Positions 1 through 10,120 of a DNA stretch of 64,000 nucleotides are shown here, in pieces (the stretch's first letter is position 1; each line of letters starts with the position of its first letter). A program made the position numbers and the translations under genes. The notes below the pieces were generated by a model. The model did no database searches, was not told the DNA's origin, and saw only the letters and a list, made by a program, of their open reading frames with translations. The stretch comes from Eledone cirrhosa (Eukaryota; Mollusca; Cephalopoda; Octopoda; Eledonidae), in NCBI GenBank assembly GCA_964016885.1, contig OZ024743.1, positions 11,229,773 to 11,293,772 of the forward strand. Reading direction: 5' to 3'.

Positions 1-321
1 CTTTGTGTTATTCTCATTTTAATTAAGGAGATCACTTTTTGCTAAAAATGTTCTCAATACTTTTGTATATGTCAAAATATTTATATCTATTTCGTGGCGA
101 GAAGACTCGTGCAAGGCAGATGATGCCTGTTGAGACAGAAACATGTGCTCTTGTTGTACCTTGCCTCCTAAATAGAGAACAAAAACTTGTTCTCCAGGCA
201 TGTGAATCCATTGAAATTCTTGAAAATATCTCCCTCTCACATACATAGTTGCTAATGATAATCGATATTTTTTTAATTACATAAGAATTTATTATGTACG
301 GTTTTCAGTAAACTGAGCTAG
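1..321. other. AT-rich flank, nothing assigned
   Basis: No coding region, RNA gene or recognisable repeat was seen here. The short open frames overlap on opposite strands and have no recognisable product. Confidence 0.5.
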
Positions 322-431
<110 letters not shown>

Positions 432-668
432 TTCTTTATTAGCCACAGGGGCACAAAAGAAGGGGACAAATACAAAGGGGGAAGTTTACATACAATAAAA
501 ACGTGTAAAATGTTATCACAGATGGAATTTAAAAGTTAGTCGATTTTCCCCAATAGAGGGAGACAGTTTATATGGGTAACACATACCCCCGAAAAAAAAT
601 GTGCAACCCTCATCTCCAGGAGTACGAAGAGCTTGTACTCCTTTCCTCTCCTCCTCCTTTTCCTCAAC

Positions 669-3600
669 CTACAGGCTGATATAGAGAGAAGGCCCATTCA
701 CTCGGGCCATTCTCGCCACTTTCACCCACCTTTCATAAAACTTGCTGGGGTACAGCACCTCTCTCTCCATCCTGATTCTTCTTCCAAAGTGGTATTTGAA
801 AAAAAGAATCAGTTGTTGGCCGGAGAGAAAGGTGTCTGACCTCAGCCCTTTCAACCTTGTCCACCATACAACCTCTTTCGCCATAGCTATCACACAAAGG
901 AAAACCGCCTCTCCTTCGTTTTTGAAGGAGGGTGGCGGTTTGATCATGACAATGGACTCGGTGGTCAACTGGATTGGTCCCACCCGCGACAATAGTCGTT
1001 CTACATAGCCCCACAGGTCAGTGACGCCCGGGCAGTGTATGAATGCGTGCGCGACGGTTTCTTCGTCTCGCACGCACCTCGGACAGATCTTTTTTGCAGG
1101 GTCCCTGCCCGGGCGCCCATGTTTGTAGAGCTTGTCTCGAACTGGTAGAGCTCCTCGGTAGCACTGCCAGGCCAGGGACTTTTGGAAGTTGTCCATCGGT
1201 CTCGGGCGGAAGGTCCTACCGAACAGACTGGCCAGTTCATCTTCCTCCACGCCTAGAGTTTCACCGAGCGCGTCGTCGCACTTGCTGCGGACCAACCCTC
1301 TATAGAATGACGAAGTGGAGTCTCCACTGATCGCCGGGTCCGCCTGCCAGAGGGCTGTGAGCGCCTGAGCACATTCGATGTGCCAGTCGCCCATTTTCCT
1401 CGGTCTCTGCTTGACCCAGGACTGCAGCTCGGTCAGCGAGACGAGTCGTGGGAAGGCTCGCCTCACGAACGGGGCCCACACCGGTTGTCCGGTGAGGAAT
1501 ACGTAGAGATGCCGCAGCCTGAGCGCGTGTTTGCGCATCGTCAACCACGGCATCCCCAGCCCTCCGTTAGAAGGGTGTTGGCAGCAGATGGATCTTCTTA
1601 CCAAAGAAGCCCGCCTCTTCCAAAGGAATCGGAAGAGGGCGCGCTCCATTTTGGCGAGCGTTTTGGCTGGACAAGGCACGACGGTCAAGCGGTAGTAGAT
1701 GGCGGACGCTATAAAAGTGTTCGCCACCTCCGCTCGACCTTTCAAGGATAGTTTGCACTCGGCCCACTTCTGGGTGAGTGCAAACACCTTGGCCGTCACT
1801 TCGTTCCAGTTCTTCTCCACCTGGAGGTCCGGACCAAACCAGACCCCGAGCAGCTTTACCGGTCCTTCCGTCCAGCGTCCGACGACGCCATCGGAAGGCA
1901 TCGGTCTGCCTCTCCACGATCCGAGTTGCAAACCGATGGACTTGTCCCCGTTCAGCTTCGCTCCTGTGAGACTTTCGTATTCCTTTAGTAAGGTGCCGAC
2001 TTCCTCGATTTGCGAGGCGCTCGACACCATTACTGTCACGTCGTCGGCGTAGGCCGACGCCGCTTTCCGCAGTACCGGTTCCAGAGGGATGCCCTGCAAT
2101 AGCTCCAGCTTCCGCAGTAGTGGCTCGAGAGTCAGTACGTACAGAAGGGAGGAGAGAGGGCATCCCTGTCGAATGGATCGCGTAATATGGAACGGCTCCG
2201 AGAGGTAACCGTTCACCTTGACCCTTGAGCAGATGTTGCTGTTGTGCATTGCAGCAATCCAGCCCCTGAACACGGGTCCGAAGCCTGCCGCCTCGAGCAC
2301 CGCATCCAGGTAACGATGGTCAACCCTATCGAAAGCCTTAGACTGATCCAAGTTGATCAGGGCCCCACCGAAGCCGGGTTTACACCCTACCCTCTCTATG
2401 ATGTATCGCATGAGGTGGAGGTTGTCGTGTATGGACCTGGTCGGGATCGCGCATGTCTGCGCTTCTCCCACCAGGTTCTCGACGACAAGCGCCAGCCTCT
2501 TTGCCAACACTTTGGCCAAAATCTGTAACTCTGTGTTTAGCAGAGTTATGGGCCGGAAGTTGCCTATGTCATCCCCCTTATTCTCGTCCTTCCTGATTAG
2601 TGTGACCACGCCCCCGGTTACAGAACTGGGAATTCTCCCGTTCTGTTGCCAGTTGCAGTAGACCGCTTCCAGGAGACCGGAGAATAAGTCCGGCATTGCT
2701 ACGTAAAATTCGTAGGGTAGACCGTCGAGACCTGGAGATTTGCGTTTGCCGCATTGGCTCAGCGCGTCCCCTATCTCAGTGGCTGAAATCGGCTTTTCGC
2801 AGAACTTCGCCTCACTGTCCGAGAGTCGCGGTAGGCCGTCGAGGTATGGACCGAAATCCATAGCCTCTCCCGGTGCGCCGCTCCCCCCGAACAGCCGAGC
2901 AAAGTGCCGCTGAAAAGCCGCACACATCTGCTTCGGCTCACGTATCACGCGTCCGTTTTGGTCCTTCAAAGACCGAATCGTGGACTTGTTGCCACTTTTT
3001 GCCTCCGTCACTCGGGCCCAGCTAACAGCTTTGGCTACCTCGTTTCCCAGAGCACGTATTTTGCTTCTGACAACGCAGCCTTCGTGCTTTGCGTCGAAGA
3101 ACTGGTCCAAGGCCGTTCTCGTTGCTAGCACGCTGGCTACGTTGCCACTTCTAATTGCCTCTTCTACTTTATCTACCAGTTCCTTCTCGGTTCTATTTCT
3201 ATCTAACGCTAATTCTTTACTAAAAACTATCGAGTCTAATCTAACTGCCCTCTTGAGAGAGTACCACCATCTGTTGTTGACAATGGCCCCTGTCAAGTGC
3301 TGTTTAACTAAAGTGCTAATCCGTCTACTGTAGGCTTTGCTTGTCGGTAACGACAAGTTCAGCTTCCAGTAGCCGGGTCCTTGTCTATGGGTTCTATCAA
3401 GGTTGGCCATGCAGGTCACTAGTTTGTGATCTGAATAGGCAACCATGAACATTTGTGGACAGCTTAACATGTCCCTATCCTTATTTCTAACTAGAACCCT
3501 ATCTAGGTACGATCTAGATGTTCCGCTACGATTACTCCACGTCCACAGTGGCGCAGTCGGAAAATCTAGTCGATATCTATCGGCCAGGTCAAATCGGTCG

Positions 3601-4082
3601 ATTAACTGTTTGAGGCTGTTACACCCCCCTTTTTCGGGACATGCTCCCACATAGTCCCAACGTGCATCTAGGATTCCATTCCAGTCCCCCACTAAAAGCA
3701 AGGAGCGGGACGTTCCCAGAAAAGTCTCTAGACGTTTGAAGAAGTCTGGCCGCGGTGTCCCGGATGGGGCATATGCGGCCACCAGCCTGAAGGCTCCACC
3801 TTCACTACCGTCAACGTCTAGGACCACCAGTCGACCCTCCGGGTCCAGATGTACCGTCTGTGTTACGAGGCCCAGGTGTTTCCGCAGCAAAACGGCAACT
3901 CCGCCCCCACCCCCCGGTTGACAGAGAGATGCGTAGATCTCAAAGTCATCGAAGATGGGGGCCAGCTGTCGCTCGCCGTGGATCCTGGACTCGCAAATGG
4001 CTACCACATCCAAACTGTGCGACCTGAGGTCGTTTAAGAGTTTGCCCTGTTTCCAGGGCATCCCCAGGCCGCGTACGTTCAC
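669..4082 (-). CDS. ORF2: APE endonuclease - reverse transcriptase (copy A)
   Basis: About 1137 residues that would nick target DNA and reverse-transcribe the element RNA onto the nick (target-primed reverse transcription). Visible domains: an APE-type endonuclease at residues 1-225, with Glu31, the GDWNG motif at 132-136 and the SDH motif at 217-219; an RT at about 440-720, with the motif around SPGLDGLPYEFY (449), the catalytic Asp579 in LDQSKAFDRVDH, and YADD at 678-681; a thumb-like part with GGLGMPW near 840; and a C-terminal C-x2-C-x8-H-x4-C finger at 1000-1017. All expected catalytic residues are present. The start is uncertain: the frame opens after a TAA near 4120, and the first ATG is codon 8 (4061). 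Copy B has ATGs where this copy has ATA and AAT, so the start was probably lost. Confidence 0.92.
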   Translation of the reverse strand: MNVRGLGMPWKQGKLLNDLRSHSLDVVAICESRIHGERQLAPIFDDFEIYASLCQPGGGGGVAVLLRKHLGLVTQTVHLDPEGRLVVLDVDGSEGGAFRLVAAYAPSGTPRPDFFKRLETFLGTSRSLLLVGDWNGILDARWDYVGACPEKGGCNSLKQLIDRFDLADRYRLDFPTAPLWTWSNRSGTSRSYLDRVLVRNKDRDMLSCPQMFMVAYSDHKLVTCMANLDRTHRQGPGYWKLNLSLPTSKAYSRRISTLVKQHLTGAIVNNRWWYSLKRAVRLDSIVFSKELALDRNRTEKELVDKVEEAIRSGNVASVLATRTALDQFFDAKHEGCVVRSKIRALGNEVAKAVSWARVTEAKSGNKSTIRSLKDQNGRVIREPKQMCAAFQRHFARLFGGSGAPGEAMDFGPYLDGLPRLSDSEAKFCEKPISATEIGDALSQCGKRKSPGLDGLPYEFYVAMPDLFSGLLEAVYCNWQQNGRIPSSVTGGVVTLIRKDENKGDDIGNFRPITLLNTELQILAKVLAKRLALVVENLVGEAQTCAIPTRSIHDNLHLMRYIIERVGCKPGFGGALINLDQSKAFDRVDHRYLDAVLEAAGFGPVFRGWIAAMHNSNICSRVKVNGYLSEPFHITRSIRQGCPLSSLLYVLTLEPLLRKLELLQGIPLEPVLRKAASAYADDVTVMVSSASQIEEVGTLLKEYESLTGAKLNGDKSIGLQLGSWRGRPMPSDGVVGRWTEGPVKLLGVWFGPDLQVEKNWNEVTAKVFALTQKWAECKLSLKGRAEVANTFIASAIYYRLTVVPCPAKTLAKMERALFRFLWKRRASLVRRSICCQHPSNGGLGMPWLTMRKHALRLRHLYVFLTGQPVWAPFVRRAFPRLVSLTELQSWVKQRPRKMGDWHIECAQALTALWQADPAISGDSTSSFYRGLVRSKCDDALGETLGVEEDELASLFGRTFRPRPMDNFQKSLAWQCYRGALPVRDKLYKHGRPGRDPAKKICPRCVRDEETVAHAFIHCPGVTDLWGYVERLLSRVGPIQLTTESIVMIKPPPSFKNEGEAVFLCVIAMAKEVVWWTRLKGLRSDTFLSGQQLILFFKYHFGRRIRMEREVLYPSKFYERWVKVARMARVNGPSLYISL

Positions 4083-4102
4083 ACATCCAACTCTTATATT
4101 GA

Positions 4103-6052
4103 CTATGTTGGTGCTGAAAAGTTAAAAGAGGAAAAGAGATCACTCACCCTTCGCCTCCTGGGGACCAGGCCGCACGATTTCCATGGGGGTGTTGGAGGGG
4201 TTGTCTGGATGGGTGGTGGTTTCCGGCGGGGTGGGGACGCAGATGTTTGGTGGGGTGGGGTCTGGTGGGATGGGGGTGTCTGGGTGGGGAGGCATTTGAG
4301 AAGGACGCGGTTGAGTGGTTTCACGCAGGAATTCCCCACATCCTTCTCAAATGTTTCTTTTAGGGACCTATAAGTTTGTATAGGGACCCTAATCAGTTTT
4401 AGGTTCAGTTTTTTGCTATTTTTTATAGAGTGGGCGAAAGTTTTCCCTTCGGTGAAAACCGAAGGGTCGTTCGTGATGGTCTCCATTAGTGTTTTGTTTT
4501 CAGTGTTTATGTAAGTGTAAGTGTAATTTTCTTGTGTTGTGTTTGTTTTTGTCTGTAGTTCTTGTGTGTGCTTTCGTTTTGTTGTAGGTATTTTGTTTTC
4601 AGGAGGTGGGGGTTTTGTTTGTGATATTTTTGTTGTTTGTGTTGGTGGTTGTATGTTTGTGGTAGTGTTTGCTGGTTTTTTGCTTTTGTGATGTCTTTTC
4701 TTTCTTTTCGAGCGATGGGGTTCTCCCTCGTCTTCACTGGGTGATGGCGAGATAGCCTCATCTGTTGTATCGTCTGTGTGATTGGGGAGGGGTATGTCTT
4801 GGGGAGCTGTTGTGTCTGTATGTGATTTTGCAGTGGTTTTAGGTGGAGTGGGTTTGGGTGGGACTGTGTTTGTTGTGGTTATTTTTGTGTGTTGGTGTTG
4901 TTGTTGTGGTGGTGTTGGTGGTTGTGTTGTTTTGATGGGTGTCGGCAGAAGAGCCTTTTTTTGGTTCATTAGTTTAGGACAGGAAGCCCTCAGGTGACCC
5001 CTGCTAAAGCAATGGTAACATGAAGGCCGCCTATCCTCAACCGAAAGGTTTATGTAGGTAAGTCCGTCCAGGAGTACACGCTGTGGGATCATAGCTATTC
5101 GCTCTGGGCTCATTTGCACCAGAACTTCAATGCTAGTCCCATTGAATACATCTCTGGGGGACTTGCCTACTGACAGTATTCTGTCTTCATCAAAATTGAT
5201 GAAGCCGCACAGTATCCACCATATGTTCACCTTTGGTGTGACACTTGTGATTCTGATCTTTTGTGTCCTTTTTCCCATGTATGTAGGGAAAAAGGTGTAC
5301 AGGTTGGATACAATTGGCGACACAGAGTAATTTTGGGCCGTCAATTGATCCTTCATCAGTACCGAAATACTCCCAAAAAGTTTGCTTCTTTGAATGAATG
5401 CAATATCATTCATTGAATCTTTGAAAACCAGTTCAATATCTTTCTGTGACAATTGGACTGGTTTTCGGCTAGAATTGGAAACTGTCCTAAAAACTATCGT
5501 TTTGAAAGCAGTTTCCTTGCGAATTTCTACCGGAGAATTGATGCTGAAAGCACCATTTTTTTCGAAGGTGACATATCTCTTAGCGTCCTTTAAAAGGTGT
5601 TCAGCATTTGTTATGTCGAGATATATCAATTGTTCTTTCTTTTGAACTTTCTCCGCAAAGGAGATTTTTGGTTTCTTTGTGGAATCCGTATTGGTGGTGT
5701 TGTCATTATTGTTGTTATTCTTGTTGTTATTCTTGTTGTCACCGATGTTGGTATCATCCGTATTTTCCTTGGTGTTGTTGTTGTCTTTGATGCTGGTGTT
5801 ATTGGCGTTGTCTTTATTTTTTTCTTTGTTGTTGTTATCATTGTTGCTTTTATCATCATTATTGGTTTTGCTGTTATTTTTGTTGTCATTGAGCTGTTTG
5901 GTGTCATTTGTGTTGTTTGGATGTGAATTCGTTTTTTTATTTTCATTTTGTCTTTCCATCTCTATAGTATCTAGTGAAGAAGACGTTGTTGACTGCGAGC
6001 TTTGTAGTCTTACCGCCTCTCCACCACCATTATCGTTGGACGCAGCGTTCAT
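4103..6052 (-). CDS. ORF1: gag-like RNA-binding protein with CCHC knuckle (copy A)
   Basis: A 649-residue ORF1 whose product should coat the element RNA and form the retrotransposition particle. The ATG at 6052 lies about 70 nt below the 5' UTR hairpins. Residues 35-125 are a low-complexity run rich in Asn, Asp and Lys, encoded by imperfect AAC/AAT triplets. Residues 130-340 form a structured part that is conserved in copy B. A zinc knuckle C-x2-C-x4-H-x4-C lies at 345-358 (SCYHCFSRGHLRASC). The rest is rich in Pro, Thr and Lys, with a basic patch KRKKRHHKSKK. A conserved segment ending in NRVLLK precedes the C-terminus. The frame ends in a TAG at 4103-4105, where copy B carries the ORF2 ATG. 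Placement as Tx1-type ORF1 is by layout and knuckle. Confidence 0.85.
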   Translation of the reverse strand: MNAASNDNGGGEAVRLQSSQSTTSSSLDTIEMERQNENKKTNSHPNNTNDTKQLNDNKNNSKTNNDDKSNNDNNNKEKNKDNANNTSIKDNNNTKENTDDTNIGDNKNNNKNNNNNDNTTNTDSTKKPKISFAEKVQKKEQLIYLDITNAEHLLKDAKRYVTFEKNGAFSINSPVEIRKETAFKTIVFRTVSNSSRKPVQLSQKDIELVFKDSMNDIAFIQRSKLFGSISVLMKDQLTAQNYSVSPIVSNLYTFFPTYMGKRTQKIRITSVTPKVNIWWILCGFINFDEDRILSVGKSPRDVFNGTSIEVLVQMSPERIAMIPQRVLLDGLTYINLSVEDRRPSCYHCFSRGHLRASCPKLMNQKKALLPTPIKTTQPPTPPQQQHQHTKITTTNTVPPKPTPPKTTAKSHTDTTAPQDIPLPNHTDDTTDEAISPSPSEDEGEPHRSKRKKRHHKSKKPANTTTNIQPPTQTTKISQTKPPPPENKIPTTKRKHTQELQTKTNTTQENYTYTYINTENKTLMETITNDPSVFTEGKTFAHSIKNSKKLNLKLIRVPIQTYRSLKETFEKDVGNSCVKPLNRVLLKCLPTQTPPSHQTPPHQTSASPPRRKPPPIQTTPPTPPWKSCGLVPRRRRVSDLFSSFNFSAPT

Positions 6053-6120
6053 AACGTAATCAAAATTTTACAATATTTTTTCCAAGATTCGATGGAGAAA
6101 AATTTTTTAAATGGATATTC

Positions 6121-6180
6121 CGCCCCTGAAGGGGCGAAAATGAGTTGACCCACCACCTGAAGGTCCAGACGGGTGGTCAA
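6121..6180 (-). promoter_or_regulatory. Paired hairpins in the 5' UTR of copy A
   Basis: Two adjacent inverted repeats lie about 70 nt upstream of the ORF1 ATG: CGCCCC..GGGGCG at 6121-6136 and a longer one at 6145-6180 with TTGACC..GGTCAA ends. Copies B and D have a pair at the same place with different sequences, which points to conserved structure. The function is unknown. Confidence 0.6.
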
Positions 6181-6270
6181 GTTACACAATGATATAAAAT
6201 TGAACTAAAAACTCACGTTTTTTCCTTACATAAATTAACGGAAACTTCTCCGCGAAGTGACACACGACTG

Positions 6271-6276
6271 ATAGAG

Positions 6277-6345
<69 letters not shown>

Positions 6346-6348
6346 GAC

Positions 6349-6412
<64 letters not shown>
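6271..6412. repeat. (GATA)n between copies A and B
   Basis: About 140 bp of GATA repeats with two interruptions. It touches the 5' end of copy A and the 3' end of copy B, so it is both the tail of B and the landing site of A. Confidence 0.95.
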
Positions 6413-6413
<1 letters not shown>

Positions 6414-6677
6414 TGTTTCTTTTATTTGCCACCAGGGCATCAAAAGTGGGACAAGTACAATGGGGGGAGTTTACAAAACAAGGCGTCCTCAATAAGGAGG
6501 AGGCAATAATAATATATAAAAATAAAATAAAATATTACAAAAAATAAAATTTATAACAAAGTCCTCAATAGAGAGGAGGCGCCTTGGGGGGTCGCACACA
6601 CCCCCGAAAAAAGTGTGCAACCCTTCTCCTCAGGAGCACAGAGAAGGGGTGCTCCCTTGGTCTTTCATCTTCTTCAC

Positions 6678-9600
6678 CTATAGTCTGATGTAGAGTGAAG
6701 GCCCATTCACACGGGTCATTCTCGCCACTTTCACCCATCTTTCATAGAAACGGCTGGGGTGCAGCACCTCTCTCTCCATCCTGATCCTTCTTCCGAAATG
6801 ATATCGGAAGAAACGGACCAGTTGTTGGCCAGAGAGAAAGGTGTCTGACCTCAGTCCTTTCAGACGCGTCCACCATACAACCTCTTTCGCCATGGCTATT
6901 ACGCACAGAAACACCGCCTCTCCTTCGTTTTTGAAGAGGGGAGGCGGCTTGATCGTTACAATAGACTCGGTGGTCAACCGGATCGGTCCCACCCTTGACA
7001 GCAGTTGTTCGACATAGTCCCACAAATCGGCAATGCCCGAGCAGTGTACCAATGCGTGTGCAACGGTTTCCTCGTCGCACACGCATCTGGGACAGATCTT
7101 TTTCGATGGGTCCCTACCCGGGCGCCCGTGTCTGTATAGCCTTTCTCGAACGGGCAGAGCCCTTCTGTAGCATTGCCAGGTCAGGGACCTCTGGAAGTTA
7201 TCCATGAGTCCCGGGCTGAATGTCCTACCGAACAGGTTGTCCAGTTCGTCTTCCTCCATGCCTAGGGCTTCTCCGAGGGCGTCGTCGCACCTGCTAACCA
7301 CCAGCCCTCTATAGAATGACGAGGTGGATTCTCCACCGACAGCCTGTCCGCCTGCCAGAGAGCCGTGAGCGCCTGGGCACACTCAGTGTGCCAGGCGCCC
7401 AGTTTTCTCGGTCTTTGCTTGACCCAGGATTGCAGCTCGATGAGTGAGACGAGTCTGGGGAAGGCTCGCCTCAGAAACGGGGCCCACACTGGTTGACCGG
7501 AGAGGAATACCTGAAGGTGCCGTAGCCTTAATGCGTGTTTACGTATCATTAGCCACGGCATCCCCAGCCCTCCTTTCGAAGGGTGTTGACAGCAGATGGA
7601 TCTCCTCACCATAGGAGCCCGCTTTTTCCAAAGGAATTGGAAGAGTGCGCGCTCCATTTTGGCGAGCGTTTCCCTTGGGCAAGGCACAACGGTCAGGCGG
7701 TAGTAGATGACGGACGCTATATAAGTGTTCGCCACCTCCGCCCGACCTTTCAGGGACAGTTTGCACTCGGCCCACTTCTGGGTCAGTGAAAACACCCTGT
7801 TCGTCACCTCACCCCAGTTCTTCTCCACCTGGAGGTCTGGTCCGAACCAGACCCCGAGCAACTTCACCGGGCCCTCCGTCCAGCGCCCGACGACGCCATC
7901 GGAGGGCATCGATCTGCCCCTCCACGTGCCGAGTTGCAGACCGATCGACTTGTCCCGGTTCAGCTTAGCCCCTGTAAACCTTTCGTACTCCTCCAGTAAG
8001 GTGCCGATCGCCCCGATTTCCGAGGCCGTCGACACCATTACTGTTACGTCATCGGCGTAGGCTGACACCGCTTTCCGCAATCCCGGTTCCAACGGGATGC
8101 CCTGCAACAACTCCAACTTCCGCAGCAGTGGCTCTAGAGTCATTACATACAGAAGGGAGTAGAGAGGGCACCCCTGTCGGATGGACCGCGCGATTTCGAA
8201 CGGCTCCGAGAGGTAGCCGTTCACCTTGACCCTAGAGCAGATGCGGCTGCTGTGCATGGCATTGATCCAGCCCCTGAAAACGGGTCCGAAGCCTGCCGCC
8301 GCTAGCACCGGATACAGGTAACCATGGTCAACCCTATCGAATGCCTTAGATTGATCCAAGTTGATCAGGGCCCCACCAAAGCCGGGTTCGTTCCCAACTC
8401 TCTCTATGATGTATCGCATGAGGTGGAGGTTATCGTGGATGGACCTGGACGGGATAGCACATGTCTGCTCATCTCCCACCAGGTTGCCCACGACAAGCGC
8501 CAACCTCTTTGCTAGCACCTTGGCCAAAATCTGTAACTCTGTATTTAGCAGAGTTATGGGCCTGAAATTATTTATATCGTCCCCCTTGTTCTCGTCCTTC
8601 CTCACTAGCGTGACTACGCCCTTGGTCACAGCACAGGGAATTCTCCCGTTCTGTTGCCAGTTGCAGTAGACCGCCTCGAGGAGATCGGGGAACAAGTTCG
8701 GCATAGCTAGATATAGTTCGTATGGAAGACCATCGAGACCCGGGGGTTTGCGTTTGCCGCATTAGCTCAGCACGTCCTCTATCTCAGCGGCTGAAATCGG
8801 CTCCTCGCAGGACTTCGCCTCCCTGTCCGAGAGACGCGGCAGGCCGTCGAGGTATGGACCGAAGTCCACGTCCCCAACTGGCCCCCCGCCCCCGCCCCCT
8901 CCGAACAATCCGGCAAAGTGCTTTTGAAAAGCCTCGCACATCTGCTTAGGTTCAAGGATCACCCGTCCATCCTGGTCTCGAAAAGACCGGATAGTGGATC
9001 TGCTCCCTCTTTTGGCTTCTGTCACGCGGGCCCAGCTAACAGCTTTGGTCCCCTCGTTTCCCAGAGCACGTATTTTGCTTCGGACGATGCAGCCTTCGTG
9101 TTTCGCGTCGAAGAACTGGCCCAGGGCCGTTCTCGACGCTAGCACTCTAGCCACGTGGCCGCTTCTAATTGCCTCTTCTACACTATCTACCAACTCCCTT
9201 TCCTTCCTATTTCTATTGGAGGCTAACTCCTTACTAAATTCTATAGAGACTACTCTAATCTCTCTTTTGAGAGGTCCCCACCACCTGCTGTTGACGATGG
9301 CGCCCGTCAACCGCTCCCTAACTAAGGTGCTAATCCGGTCCCTGTAAGCCTTACTTGCCGGTAAGGACAAGTTGAGCTTCCAGTAACCGGGTCCCTGTCT
9401 ATGAGTTCTGTCAAGGTTGATCATGCAGGTCACTAACTTGTGGTCTGAATAGCCAACCATGCGCATTTTTGGACAACTTAAAAAGTCCTTATCCTTAATT
9501 CTAACTAAGAACCTATCTAGGTACGACCTAGATGATCCGCTACGATTTGCCCAAGTCCAGGTTGGTGCAGTCGGAAAATCTAGTCGATATCTATCGGCGA

Positions 9601-10120
9601 GGTCAAATCGACCGATTAACCCTTTGAGGCTATTACACCCCTCTCTATCGGGACAGGCCCCTACGTAGTCCCAGCGTGCATCTAGGATACCATTCCAGTC
9701 CCCCACTAATAGCAAGGAGCGGGACGTCCCTAGAAAAGTCTCCAGACGATGGAAGAAGTCCGGCCGCATTGACCCGAAAGGGCCGTAGGCGGCTACCAAC
9801 CTAAACGCTCCGCCTTTACCACTGCCAAGGTCCAGAACCACTAGTCGACCCTCCGGGTCCAAATGTACCATCTGTGTTGCGAGACCCAGATATTTTTGCA
9901 GCAGAACGACAACTCCACCCCCACCTCCGGGCTGACAGAGAGATGCGTGCATCTCAAAGTCATCAAAGGTAGGGGCCAGCTGTCGCACGTTGCTGATCCG
10001 AGCCTCACAAATAACCATCACATCTATACGTTGTGACCTGAGGGCATTTAGAAGCATTGCTTGCTTCCAAGTTGAGCCCAGGCCACGCGCATTTAAACAG
10101 CCTACTCTTAGCATAGCCAT
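6678..10120 (-). pseudogene. ORF2 endonuclease-RT, disrupted (copy B)
   Basis: The homologue of copy A ORF2. The ATG at 10120 (ATGGCTATG context) is the likely start; a GTG at 10144 would only lengthen the frame. The endonuclease motifs CEARI, GDWNG and SDH are present. A TAA at 8762-8764 replaces the CAA of the SQCGKRK segment just before RT motif 1; the frame continues unchanged with LDG and the RT, including LDQSKAFDRVDH and YADD. Near 7340 a small deletion shifts the frame, so the tail after ALTALWQAD, including the finger CPRCVCDEETVAH, lies in another frame down to 6678. The two lesions separate the endonuclease, the RT and the C-terminal finger from one another. Confidence 0.9.

Noticed and set aside
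669..4082. Host gene encoding an endonuclease/phosphatase
   Set aside because: The APE-like N-terminus is continuous with RT and a CCHC finger and recurs in five copies, so it is a retrotransposon ORF2.
5597..6059. Val/Leu- and Cys/Tyr-rich frames opposite ORF1 N-termini
   Set aside because: Antisense shadows of the Asn-rich triplet region. The same holds at 11506-11875 and 42453-44196.
6213..6492. [12 protein letters not shown] frames in the GATA tracts
   Set aside because: The four-base repeat has no stop in those frames. They are pure repeat translations, also at 12076-12311.
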